DNA of 29,266 nt from Bacteroidota bacterium (GCA_947499775.1 CANMPY010000002.1:1-29266); one strand, 5' to 3'. Shown: positions 15,055 to 23,624, numbered from the stretch's first letter. The notes: generated from the sequence alone by a model not told the origin. Program-made: numbers and translations.

Positions 15055-15414
15055 TTGGATGACGGTATAAATCTTAATGCATTCAATAGCTTGTCTTTTA
15101 ATGATAGGCAAGCGATATTAGTTGATATAATGAATCAGTTGGAAAAGGATACAGGTTTCTGCTATTCTGATGCTACTATAAATGCCGAGAATCCTGTTTT
15201 TTTGGAAACGATGAGAAAAAATTTGGCACAATATGTTCAAAAAATCGCATCGAACAACCAAACCCGATTTATGCATCTTATTTATAGAGTGGATATTTCG
15301 CAAGCCAAAATGAATAAAATACCAAAGGATGATTTTTACTATCACCATTTGTCGGAAATGATATTAAGTCGGCTTTTTCAAAAAATAATAACACGGCGTC
15401 ATTTCAAATCTTAA
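15055..15414 (+). CDS. Small conserved cytosolic protein, unknown function
   Basis: The 119-residue protein has no signal or membrane segment and is predicted to be all helical (FNDRQAILVDIMNQLEKDTG, PVFLETMRKNLAQYVQKIAS, RFMHLIYRVDISQAKM, HLSEMILSRLFQKIITRRHF). The FMHLIYRVD(V/I)S and LSEMIL...K(I/V)xTRR pattern recalls a family of short Bacteroidota proteins of unknown function. The only start that keeps the first helix is a TTG at 15055; the nearest in-frame ATG encodes M26. A -7-like box lies just upstream. The neighbours, a DoxX-like gene and a convergent cmk, give no functional hint. Confidence 0.65.
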   Translation: MDDGINLNAFNSLSFNDRQAILVDIMNQLEKDTGFCYSDATINAENPVFLETMRKNLAQYVQKIASNNQTRFMHLIYRVDISQAKMNKIPKDDFYYHHLSEMILSRLFQKIITRRHFKS

Positions 15415-15542
15415 AGCGAATAAGGCATAATAAAAACGCTTTAAAGAAACTAATTTGCAGATAGAAAGGCTTTATTTATACTTATGCAAAAATCAATAGT
15501 GGTATAAATTTTTAGGAACTTTTGCCAACAAACTTAATTAAA

Positions 15543-16229
15543 TTATTGAATTGCAATAACACCTTTGGCCCATGAAAGTGCAACACGGGTTTGTTCTACT
15601 TTACTCATATTAGTATTGTCTAAAATTATGGCATCTTCCGATTTAAGAAGTGCGCTGCCATTTAGGCTATTATCCAATTTATCCTGCTGTTTAATGTGTG
15701 CCACTATTTCATCAAAGGATATATCAATTTGTTTTTCTAAAATTTCATCATACCGTCGTCTGGCTCGTATCAACGGATCTGCTGTCATAAATATTTTTAA
15801 TTCTGCATTTGGAATCACCTTGGTCCCAATATCACGCCCATCTATTACCACACCTTTATTGGTGGCTAAAATTTGCTGCTGAAGTTTTAAATATTCCCTT
15901 ACTACTTTTAGTTTGCTAACTTGTCCAACAAAATTAGCCACTGCCGACGTTCTAATTTCCGTTTCAACCCATTCGCCATTTAAATAGGTTTCAAAAAAAT
16001 CATTTTCCATTGAATAATGAAACGAAATAGTAATGCCGTGAAGTAATTCTGGTTGATCACTTAGGGTATGTAATTCTATTTTATTTCGAATTAAATAAAG
16101 CGAAACAGCCCTATACATTGCTCCACTATCAATAAAGATATAGTCTAATGACTTTGCCAAATTTTTGGCTAAGGTTCCCTTTCCACAACTCGAATTGCCG
16201 TCAATCGCTATATTAATTTTTGCACCCAG
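15543..16229 (-). CDS. cmk: Cytidylate kinase, apparently without a standard start codon
   Basis: Cmk phosphorylates CMP and dCMP with ATP and is needed for nucleotide supply. The P-loop NIAIDGNSSCGKGTLAKNL is encoded at about 16217-16161, followed by DYIFIDSGAMYRAV, GVVIDGRDIGTKV and the lid region RARRRYDE. The first ATG, GTG or TTG codon (TTG at 16160) lies after the P-loop and would give a protein unable to bind ATP. The frame is open back to a TAA at about 16259 but contains only CTG (16229), ATT (16217) and ATA as possible rare starts. Beginning at CTG 16229 gives 228 residues, the normal family length; ATT 16217 would give MNIAIDG, also typical. The gene is divergent from the aminomuconic semialdehyde dehydrogenase. 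Identity is certain; the start is unresolved. Confidence 0.9.
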   Translation of the reverse strand: MGAKINIAIDGNSSCGKGTLAKNLAKSLDYIFIDSGAMYRAVSLYLIRNKIELHTLSDQPELLHGITISFHYSMENDFFETYLNGEWVETEIRTSAVANFVGQVSKLKVVREYLKLQQQILATNKGVVIDGRDIGTKVIPNAELKIFMTADPLIRARRRYDEILEKQIDISFDEIVAHIKQQDKLDNSLNGSALLKSEDAIILDNTNMSKVEQTRVALSWAKGVIAIQ

Positions 16230-16320
16230 ATCTATAAATATTAAGTGGCAATGATATTAGAATAATCTCAATAACAAAAAGAATTAATCTAAAAATTTAC
16301 TTTTACTTTGAATTTTTATT

Positions 16321-17757
16321 ATGATAACCATACAGAATTTTATAAATGGCACCTATGTTCCGCCTAAAAGCGGGGAATATTTACCAAACTATAATCCCTC
16401 CACTGGCGCCAAATATTCAGTGATTCCTGATTCTGATTCACGCGATGTAGAAGAGGCCTATCTTGCTGCGAGCAATGCCTTTGATGCGTGGCAAAAAACC
16501 TCATCTGAAAAAAGGTTTATAATTTTGAACCGCATTGCTGAATTAATTGATGAACAAAATGATAAATTGGCACTATCAGAGTCTATTGACCAAGGCAAGC
16601 CCCTTTGGTTGGCCAAAACAGAAATAACACGTGCAGCTCAAAACTTCCGCTTTTTTGCAACCGCTGCTATGCAATTCCAAAGCGATAGCCATGCAATGGA
16701 AGGGCATGCTATAAATTATACATTAAAAACACCAATTGGGGTGGTAGGATGTATTAGTCCATGGAATTTACCACTCTATCTTTTAAGTTGGAAAATCGCT
16801 CCTGCCTTGGCTACAGGAAATTGTGTTATTGCCAAACCCAGCGAAATAACACCCATGACGGCCTTTTTATTAGGCGAAATATGCAACCAAGCTGGATTGC
16901 CAAAGGGTGTTTTAAACATTGTTCACGGATTGGGCAAAAAAGTTGGAAACGACATAGTTGCTCATTCAAAAATAAAAGCCATTTCGTTTACAGGCGGAAC
17001 CAACACCGGAAAGCACATTGCCACTATTGCTGCGCCACAATTTAAAAAATTATCTCTTGAATTGGGAGGCAAAAACCCAAACATAATTTTTGCAGATTGT
17101 GATTTTGAAAAAGCAGCTCGCGAAACGCTTCGTTCCAGTTTTTTGAATCAAGGCGAAATTTGTCTTTGCGGTTCGCGAATACTTATCCAACGGCCTATTT
17201 ATAATAAATTTAAAGCGTTTTTGATTGAAGAATTGAAACATTATACCATTGGAGATCCCTTATTAAAAGAAACACAAATGGGGGCTATTGTTAGCCATGA
17301 GCATTTCGAAAAAATACTTGCGTATATTGAAATTGCTAAGCAAGAGGGCGGCAGTATTCTTTCAGGTGGACAAGCTGTAAAACCGATTGGATTTGAAAAC
17401 GGATGGTATATTGCCCCTACTGTAATTGAAAATCTATCCCAAAACTCACGATGTAATCAGGAAGAAATATTTGGACCTGTTGTTACTTTAACGCCATTTG
17501 ATTCGGATGAAGAAGCCTTAGCGCTTGCCAATGATTCAAACTATGGTTTGGCAGCAAGTATTTGGACCGAAAATATTAAACGCGCGCATTCTATAGCTTC
17601 GCGTATTTCATGTGGCGTAGTATGGATTAATTGTTGGCTGCTTCGCGATTTACGAACCCCATTTGGCGGAATGAAGCAAAGTGGCGTTGGACGTGAAGGC
17701 GGTTGGAATGCCATGAATTTTTTTAGCGAACAAAAAAATGTTTGTGTAAAGCTTTAA
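16321..17757 (+). CDS. nbaE: 2-Aminomuconic 6-semialdehyde dehydrogenase
   Basis: This NAD-dependent aldehyde dehydrogenase (ALDH8/hydroxymuconic semialdehyde subgroup) oxidises the ACMSD product to 2-aminomuconate. Of 478 residues, key positions are N149 (ISPWNLPLYL), E247 (LSLELGGKNP) and the catalytic C281 in NQGEICLCGSR. The NQGExCLCGSR motif and the later NCWLLRDLRTPFGGMKQSGV are hallmarks of this subgroup; R104 (EITRAAQNF) is in the position of the substrate-carboxylate arginine. Betaine- and succinate-type ALDHs lack the LCGSR/WLxRDLRTPFGG pair. The gene starts with ATG and is not in an operon with the other kynurenine genes; cmk diverges from it. Downstream it converges on meaB with a small hairpin between. 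Confidence 0.93.
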   Translation: MITIQNFINGTYVPPKSGEYLPNYNPSTGAKYSVIPDSDSRDVEEAYLAASNAFDAWQKTSSEKRFIILNRIAELIDEQNDKLALSESIDQGKPLWLAKTEITRAAQNFRFFATAAMQFQSDSHAMEGHAINYTLKTPIGVVGCISPWNLPLYLLSWKIAPALATGNCVIAKPSEITPMTAFLLGEICNQAGLPKGVLNIVHGLGKKVGNDIVAHSKIKAISFTGGTNTGKHIATIAAPQFKKLSLELGGKNPNIIFADCDFEKAARETLRSSFLNQGEICLCGSRILIQRPIYNKFKAFLIEELKHYTIGDPLLKETQMGAIVSHEHFEKILAYIEIAKQEGGSILSGGQAVKPIGFENGWYIAPTVIENLSQNSRCNQEEIFGPVVTLTPFDSDEEALALANDSNYGLAASIWTENIKRAHSIASRISCGVVWINCWLLRDLRTPFGGMKQSGVGREGGWNAMNFFSEQKNVCVKL

Positions 17758-17856
17758 TGCAAATGCTGATTTAAAAGCATGGGGTCATTAATAGATTACA
17801 CTCCTTAATATTTACCACATCTATTGTTTATTAAAAAATGGTTTATAAGGAAAATC

Positions 17857-17872
17857 TAGTGCAAAAACACTA
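17857..17872. terminator. Small hairpin with T-run between convergent genes
   Basis: TAGTG-CAAAAA-CACTA forms a 5-bp stem followed on the plus strand by AATTTTTC. It overlaps the meaB stop codon and could be a weak terminator for the dehydrogenase transcript. Confidence 0.35.
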
Positions 17873-18841
17873 AATTTTTCGTTTAGAAATAATGGCATCA
17901 ACTAAGGCATTCAAACTGTTTTTGCCAGTAAGCCATTCACTTAATGAAACATCGATGGCTTTTTTTATGTTAGGGTCATTAAAAAAATCGGTGGTGAGCT
18001 TTTCTTTAACTGCTTCTTTAATCCATTCGGTTTTTTGTACTATCCGTTTTGAATTAAAATTGCCATTTGATTGTTGGAACACTATAAAATTTTCAATATC
18101 GGCCCAAATAGCTGGCACGGTTTCATTTGGGTTAATGGAACTTTTGCAAACCGATGGCTTGTGCCCTTCAAATTTATTGGGTATAAATTGCAATGCATTT
18201 GCCACATCTGAAATAGCCTGATTGAGCCTTGCAGGTTCGGTTATATCCGCTTTTGTTAAAATAATCAAATCTGCTAATTCCATAATTCCGCGCTTAATCG
18301 CTTGCAAATCATCGCCAGCATTTGGCAACAATAAAAGGAGAAGGCAATCCACAAGGCTATCGGCTAAATATTCGCTCTGCCCTACCCCTAACGTTTCAAC
18401 TATTATTGTATCGTATCCTGCAGCTTCACAAAGCAAAATACTTTCGCGGGTTTTACGTGCTACGCCACCTAATGTACCCTTGGCTGGCGAAGGTCTTATA
18501 TAAGCGGTTTCTAACATTGAAAGCGTTTCCATGCGTGTTTTGTCACCGAGTATGCTTCCATGATTTTTTTGGCTGCTTGGGTCAATCGCCAATACACACA
18601 CTTTCTTATGTTTTTCCTTAATCAACCAAGTTCCTAACGTATTAATGAACGTGCTTTTACCAACTCCAGGCGCTCCGGTAATTCCAATCCTCAACGAGGA
18701 TTTGTTAAGTTTCAAAGCCAATGATACTAATTCATCCGCTTCGTTTTGATGATTTGGATTTTCGCTTTCTACCAAAGTTATGGCCTTGGCAAGTGCTAGC
18801 CTGTCCCCTAAAACTATGCTATCGAAGAGTTGGTTGGACAT
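17870..18841 (-). CDS. meaB: Methylmalonyl-CoA mutase-associated GTPase (MeaB/ArgK family)
   Basis: MeaB is a G3E P-loop GTPase chaperone that gates cobalamin delivery to, and protects, methylmalonyl-CoA mutase. The 323 residues include the P-loop GAPGVGKST (56-64), the long switch segment AIDPSSQKNHGSILGDKTRM (85-104), VETLGVGQSE (148-157) and the guanine-specificity motif TKAD (196-199). The switch usually reads DPSSxxSGGSILGDKTRM; here NH replaces SG, a small change in an otherwise well-kept motif. A C-terminal dimerisation region follows. No mutase genes (mutA/mutB) are in the window. It is the last gene of the run terC-maeB-meaB, 23 bases after maeB. A related use with another B12 mutase cannot be excluded. 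Confidence 0.93.
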   Translation of the reverse strand: MSNQLFDSIVLGDRLALAKAITLVESENPNHQNEADELVSLALKLNKSSLRIGITGAPGVGKSTFINTLGTWLIKEKHKKVCVLAIDPSSQKNHGSILGDKTRMETLSMLETAYIRPSPAKGTLGGVARKTRESILLCEAAGYDTIIVETLGVGQSEYLADSLVDCLLLLLLPNAGDDLQAIKRGIMELADLIILTKADITEPARLNQAISDVANALQFIPNKFEGHKPSVCKSSINPNETVPAIWADIENFIVFQQSNGNFNSKRIVQKTEWIKEAVKEKLTTDFFNDPNIKKAIDVSLSEWLTGKNSLNALVDAIISKRKI

Positions 18842-18864
18842 AATGATTATTTTTTATTGCTTAT

Positions 18865-21126
18865 TTATGTATTGCCATGCGCATCAACAACGGCAATATT
18901 TACCATATTAACTATTTCGCGAACCGAACTACCCAACTGCAAAATATGAACTGATTTATTTAAGCCCATCAATACAGGTCCGATTGCCTCAAATCCACCT
19001 ATTTCCTGCATTAATTTATAACAAATATTGCCCGACGAAAGGTTTGGGAAAATAAAAGTATTGACCTGTTTATTCTCCAATTTATTAAACGGAAATATTT
19101 CGTTGCGCTTAACTGTATTGATTGCATAATTAGCTTGAATGTCGCCGTCGACACAAATATGCGGATGATTTTGATGCAGAAAAGCGACGGCCTTTTTTAT
19201 TTTGTCAACTTCTTCGCCCTCCGATGATCCAAAGTTAGAATAGGATAGCATGGCAATAACTGGATTAACCTGCAGTTTTTTTACTTTATCATGGGTCAAC
19301 AAGGCAATACTAACCAAATCCTCCCAAGTTGGGTTGATGTTTACGGTGGTATCGGCAAAAAACAATGGACCAAGTTTCGAAATCATAATGTACATACCCG
19401 CCACAACTTTGCTTATATGATTGGTTCCCATTACCTGTAGGGCAGGACGAATTGTGCTTGGATAATTTTTTGTGAGTCCAGAAATAACAGCATCTGCATC
19501 GCCACACTGAACCATCATGGAGCCATAATAATTACGATGAACCATAACTTTTTTGCAATCGAAAAGGCTCATTCCTTTTCGCTGCCTCATTTCGTATAAT
19601 TTTTCGCCATAGCGATTTCGCTCTTCATGTTCTTCGGCGGGATCAATAATTTGAATTGAATCAAAAACTAAGCCGTTTTCTTCAATAAGTTGATTAATTC
19701 TGTGACGCTGACCTAATAAAATTGGTATGGCAGTCCCATCTTCTATTGCTATATGAGCCGCTTTTAAAATTTTATAATTATCAGCTTCAGTAAACACCAC
19801 GCGTTTTGGCGATTTACGGGCCTGAATGGCAATGCGCGATAAAAATTTATCGTCAATGCCTAACCTTCGTTTTAAATCATTTTCATATGCTTGCCAATCT
19901 GTTATAGGACATTTAGCTACGCCACTTTCAACGGCAGCCTTGGCCACAGCAGGCGCTACTTTATAAATTAACCTTGGGTCAATTGGTTTAGGAATGATGT
20001 AATTCCTACCGAAACTCATGTTTCGTTCGTTATAAGCCACGTTTACCATTTCCAAAACAGGTTCATGGGCCAATTGAGCAATGGCTTTTACCGCAGCCAA
20101 TTTCATCTCTTCATTAATGCATGTAGCTCTAACATCTAAGGCACCTCTAAAAATGAATGGAAACCCTAATACATTGTTTACTTGGTTAGGATGATCGCTT
20201 CGTCCTGTAGCCATAATCAAATCTTTACGCGTTGCTATAGCTAAGTTATAATCAATCTCTGGATCGGGATTGGCCATAGCAAATACAATTGGATTTTTGG
20301 CCATGGATTTTATCATCGCCTGACTTAAAATATTAGCCTTTGACAAGCCCACAAAAACATCGGCATCTTTCATGGACTGCTCCAATGTTGTAATCTTTCG
20401 ATTGGTGGCAAAAAACGCTTTATTTTCGTCCAAATCATCACGATCTATATTGATAACCCCTTTGCTATCGAGCATTACAATATTCTTAACATCAACGCCT
20501 AACGACACGAATAAGCGTCCACAAGAAATGGCCGAAGCACCCGCACCATTAATAACCAACTTTATTTTACTTAATCTTTTCCCGACTATTTCGGTGGCAT
20601 TTAGCAATGCAGCACCCGAAATTATTGCCGTACCATGCTGATCGTCGTGCATGATAGGAATTTTTAATTCCTTTTTTAAGCGTTGCTCTATTTCAAAACA
20701 CTCTGGGGCTTTGATATCTTCTAAATTAACACCTCCAAAAGTGGGCTCCATGGCTTTTACAGTTGCCACAAATTCATCCACAGTTTTGCAATTTAACTCG
20801 ATGTCGAATACATCTATATCCGCAAAAATCTTAAACAGAAGACCCTTGCCTTCCATTACAGGCTTAGATGCTTCGGGACCTATATCGCCTAATCCTAAAA
20901 CGGCAGTACCATTGGTTATAACCGCCACTAAATTTCCCTTTGCCGTGTATTTATATACATCTTCGGGGTTTTCGGCAATTCTCAAACAGGGTTCAGCTAC
21001 ACCTGGCGAATAGGCTAAGCTTAGGTCACGCTGAGTTTGATATGGTTTGGTAGGTATAACTTCTATTTTACCTGGCCTCCCATCGGCATGGTAACTCAAT
21101 GCATCAGTATATCGTTTATCGCTCAT
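18865..21126 (-). CDS. maeB: NADP-dependent malic enzyme with C-terminal phosphotransacetylase-like domain
   Basis: MaeB decarboxylates malate to pyruvate and makes NADPH. The 753-residue length is that of the multidomain type. The N-terminal malic-enzyme part (about 1-410) shows TQRDLSLAYSPGVAEPC, IMHDDQHGTAIISGAALLNA, the NAD(P) loop INGAGASAISCGRL and MANPDPEIDY. The C-terminal part (about 430-753) is a phosphate acetyltransferase-like domain (FTEADNYKILKAAHIAIEDG, ADAVISGLTKNYPSTIRPAL, IGPVLMGLNKSVHILQLGSS), which in characterised enzymes is catalytically inactive and senses acetyl-CoA. The start ATG is clear. It is preceded by terC at 18 bases and followed by meaB at 23 bases, so the three probably share a transcript. 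Confidence 0.96.
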   Translation of the reverse strand: MSDKRYTDALSYHADGRPGKIEVIPTKPYQTQRDLSLAYSPGVAEPCLRIAENPEDVYKYTAKGNLVAVITNGTAVLGLGDIGPEASKPVMEGKGLLFKIFADIDVFDIELNCKTVDEFVATVKAMEPTFGGVNLEDIKAPECFEIEQRLKKELKIPIMHDDQHGTAIISGAALLNATEIVGKRLSKIKLVINGAGASAISCGRLFVSLGVDVKNIVMLDSKGVINIDRDDLDENKAFFATNRKITTLEQSMKDADVFVGLSKANILSQAMIKSMAKNPIVFAMANPDPEIDYNLAIATRKDLIMATGRSDHPNQVNNVLGFPFIFRGALDVRATCINEEMKLAAVKAIAQLAHEPVLEMVNVAYNERNMSFGRNYIIPKPIDPRLIYKVAPAVAKAAVESGVAKCPITDWQAYENDLKRRLGIDDKFLSRIAIQARKSPKRVVFTEADNYKILKAAHIAIEDGTAIPILLGQRHRINQLIEENGLVFDSIQIIDPAEEHEERNRYGEKLYEMRQRKGMSLFDCKKVMVHRNYYGSMMVQCGDADAVISGLTKNYPSTIRPALQVMGTNHISKVVAGMYIMISKLGPLFFADTTVNINPTWEDLVSIALLTHDKVKKLQVNPVIAMLSYSNFGSSEGEEVDKIKKAVAFLHQNHPHICVDGDIQANYAINTVKRNEIFPFNKLENKQVNTFIFPNLSSGNICYKLMQEIGGFEAIGPVLMGLNKSVHILQLGSSVREIVNMVNIAVVDAHGNT

Positions 21127-21144
21127 TTTTTTATTTATAAAATA

Positions 21145-21942
21145 TTAGGACTTCGTATCGGAGCCTATGGATGGGTTTCGCCTCATACGCATGTTTAACA
21201 ATTCAACACCAAAACTAAAGGCAATAGCAAAATAAAGGTATCCTTTTGGAATAGCCCCAATATTATTGCCTGCTACAGAAAAATGCCCTAAATGACCTCC
21301 CTCTAATATCAACATAAATCCTATTAAAATAAGGAATGATAGGCCCAACATTTGAATGGTTGGGTGTTTATTTACAAAACTCGAAACGGCGCTAGCAAAG
21401 GCCATCATGATTACCATGGATAATAACACAGAAATAATCATTATTGGCAAAGCATAAGGAATACCATTCGTCATTCCTATGGCTGTTAATATAGAATCGA
21501 TAGAAAAAACAACGTTAATCAACATAATTTGAGTAATCGCATTTGTAAGCGTTAGCTTTCTTTTTTTCTCTTTTTTTGCTTCCGAATCACTTTCTTCCCC
21601 TTCAATTTTATGATGAATTTCGGAAGTACTTTTATATATTAAAAATAATCCACCTACAATCAGGAAAAGACTTTGCAATGAAAAATGTCCTTCAAAAATC
21701 CACCAATGAATATTTACTAATGGTTTTTGAGCAGCTATTACGAACGATAAGCCCAACAATAGAATTACCCTTAGAAACATTGCTAAAAATAATCCATAAT
21801 TTACAGCTCGTTTTCGTTGGCTTGCTTCTACCTTATTGGCCGCAATAGAAATAAAAATAATATTATCAACGCCTAATATTATCTCTAAAAAGGTAAGCGT
21901 TAATAAAGCCATGATAACGTCGGTGTTGGTTACAAAATCCAT
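21145..21942 (-). CDS. TerC family integral membrane protein
   Basis: TerC/Alx proteins are multi-helix membrane proteins linked to tellurite resistance and, in better-studied members, manganese export or cotranslational membrane metalation. The 265 residues carry the two family motifs LTFLEIILGVDNIIFISI (about 17-34) and NVVFSIDSILTAIGM, whose acidic residues line the putative metal path. Seven or so hydrophobic helices are visible, with a charged cytoplasmic loop between (SEAKKEKKRKLTL). No ter operon or other metal genes are present. It heads the minus-strand run terC-maeB-meaB. Metal transport is the best guess and is not shown by context. Confidence 0.92.
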   Translation of the reverse strand: MDFVTNTDVIMALLTLTFLEIILGVDNIIFISIAANKVEASQRKRAVNYGLFLAMFLRVILLLGLSFVIAAQKPLVNIHWWIFEGHFSLQSLFLIVGGLFLIYKSTSEIHHKIEGEESDSEAKKEKKRKLTLTNAITQIMLINVVFSIDSILTAIGMTNGIPYALPIMIISVLLSMVIMMAFASAVSSFVNKHPTIQMLGLSFLILIGFMLILEGGHLGHFSVAGNNIGAIPKGYLYFAIAFSFGVELLNMRMRRNPSIGSDTKS

Positions 21943-22029
21943 ATAATTTTAATAAAAGGCGAAATTAAGGTTTAATGACTAAAATGAGGATTTTTCAGCG
22001 ATAAAATCAAGTAAATGCATAAAAAATAG

Positions 22030-22037
22030 TACGTTTG
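22030..22037 (+). promoter_or_regulatory. -7-like promoter box (TACGTTTG) of the ALDH7-type gene
   Basis: TACGTTTG matches TAnnTTTG and ends 11 bases before the ATG at 22049, implying a 5' leader of only about five bases. No -33 TTG is visible. Confidence 0.4.
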
Positions 22038-22048
22038 TATATCTTTAT

Positions 22049-23593
22049 ATGGCAAATTTTCAAATTCAAAGTACATTAACCAAACTCGGCATAAAAGCAC
22101 TGAATGAAAGTGTTTGCACAGGCAATCAATGGATTACTGCAATTGGTTCAGAAATTAAAGAAATTAAAAGCCCAGTAGATGGGCAGCCTATTGCATCCGT
22201 AACCTTTGCAACGGTTACTGAATACGAACGTGTTGTAAAAGTTGCTCAATCATCTTTTGAGTATTGGCGTAACGTTCCTGCCCCAAAACGAGGCGAAATT
22301 GTAAGGCAAATTGGTAATAAATTACGTGCCCATAAGGACGATTTAGGAAGAATTGTTTCTTATGAAATGGGCAAAAGCTTACAAGAAGGTTGGGGCGAAA
22401 TTCAAGAAATGATCGATATCTGTGATTTTGCTGTTGGCTTGTCGCGTCAACTTTATGGATTAACTATTGCTAGCGAACGTCCCTCCCATAGCATGCAGGA
22501 ACAATGGCATCCTTTAGGAATTGTAGGCATAATTTCATCGTTTAATTTTCCGGTGGCTGTATGGAGTTGGAATGCAATGATAGCAGCGGTTTGTGGTGAT
22601 GTATGTATATGGAAGCCATCCGAAAAAACACCCTTATCCGCTATTGCAGTCCATCAAATTATAAAATCAGTATTGGTCGAAAATAAGTTACCCGAAGGTA
22701 TTTTTAATTTAATAATTGGGGACTTTAGAATAGGCGAAAAAATGGCCAAAGACCATAGAATTCAATTAATATCAGCAACAGGAAGCACCCGCATGGGCAA
22801 AAGAGTAGGGCAGGTTGTAGGCGCACGTTTAGGCCGATGCATATTAGAATTAGGTGGCAATAATGCCCTTATCGTATCCGAAGATGCCAATTTAGACAAT
22901 GCGTTAAAAGCATGTGTTTTTGGGGCCGTTGGCACAGCAGGTCAACGTTGCACCTCCATAAGAAGGATCATAATTCAAGATAGCATTTACGATAAATTTA
23001 TTTCTAAACTAATCAATGTTTATAGACAACTCAAAATTGGAAATCCTTTAGATCAAAAAAATCATATTGGGCCCCTTATTGATACCCAAGCGGTAAAAAA
23101 TTATTTAAATGCCATTTCCGACGCAGAGAATGAAGGCGCAAGAGTTTTATATGGTGCTAAGGTATTAAATGGCGAAGGTTACGAATCGGGCACCTATGTT
23201 TTACCAACTTTGATCGAAGCTAAAAATCATTTTCAAATTGTTCAGGAAGAAACCTTTGCCCCCATTGCGTATCTCTTAAAATATTCGCGCTTAGAAGAGG
23301 CTATTGCTATGCAAAACGATGTAAAGCAGGGTTTAAGTTCAGCTATTTTTACAAATAACATGCACGAAGCTCATATTTTCCTAAGTACGTCGGGTAGCGA
23401 TTGTGGCATTGCTAATGTAAATATTGGCACTTCGGGTGCTGAAATTGGCGGCGCTTTTGGAGGCGAAAAAGAAACCGGTGGAGGAAGAGAGAGTGGCAGC
23501 GATAGTTGGAAAGCGTATATGCGCCGACAGACTAATACCATCAATTATGGTAAAGATATGCCTTTGGCTCAAGGTATAAAATTTGACATTTAA
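22049..23593 (+). CDS. ALDH7-type aldehyde dehydrogenase (alpha-aminoadipic semialdehyde dehydrogenase-like)
   Basis: The 514-residue protein is an NAD(P)-dependent aldehyde dehydrogenase of the ALDH7 (antiquitin/AmaB) type. Catalytic residues are N166 (IISSFNFPVAVW), E267 (CILELGGNNA) and C301 in GAVGTAGQRCTSIRR. The TAGQRCTSxRR block and the C-terminal NVNIGTSGAEIGGAFGGEKE and GSDSWKAYMRRQTNTINYG are the ALDH7 signature. ALDH7 enzymes usually oxidise alpha-aminoadipic semialdehyde in lysine breakdown, though some act on other aldehydes or betaine aldehyde. No lysine genes are nearby, so the substrate is inferred from the family. The ATG at 22049 follows a short promoter; the gene appears monocistronic. 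Confidence 0.92.
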   Translation: MANFQIQSTLTKLGIKALNESVCTGNQWITAIGSEIKEIKSPVDGQPIASVTFATVTEYERVVKVAQSSFEYWRNVPAPKRGEIVRQIGNKLRAHKDDLGRIVSYEMGKSLQEGWGEIQEMIDICDFAVGLSRQLYGLTIASERPSHSMQEQWHPLGIVGIISSFNFPVAVWSWNAMIAAVCGDVCIWKPSEKTPLSAIAVHQIIKSVLVENKLPEGIFNLIIGDFRIGEKMAKDHRIQLISATGSTRMGKRVGQVVGARLGRCILELGGNNALIVSEDANLDNALKACVFGAVGTAGQRCTSIRRIIIQDSIYDKFISKLINVYRQLKIGNPLDQKNHIGPLIDTQAVKNYLNAISDAENEGARVLYGAKVLNGEGYESGTYVLPTLIEAKNHFQIVQEETFAPIAYLLKYSRLEEAIAMQNDVKQGLSSAIFTNNMHEAHIFLSTSGSDCGIANVNIGTSGAEIGGAFGGEKETGGGRESGSDSWKAYMRRQTNTINYGKDMPLAQGIKFDI

Positions 23594-23604
23594 GGCCAAT
23601 TATA

Positions 23605-23624
23605 GTATCAGCTATAGCTGAAAC
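23605..23624. terminator. Near-perfect palindrome downstream of the ALDH7-type gene
   Basis: TCAGCTATAGCTGA (23608-23621) is a perfect 14-base palindrome, flanked by GT...AC that extends pairing with one mismatch. It starts 12 bases after the stop and is followed by a short T-rich tract, so it may be a terminator; the lack of a loop also fits a protein-binding site. Confidence 0.4.

Noticed and set aside
17892..18621. Plus-strand reading frames of about 93-109 codons across meaB
   Set aside because: They are antisense shadows of meaB; the minus-strand gene has all GTPase motifs.
20372..21013. Plus-strand reading frames of 89 and 120 codons inside maeB
   Set aside because: They are shadows on the opposite strand of a long, certain gene, with no start context or recognisable motifs.
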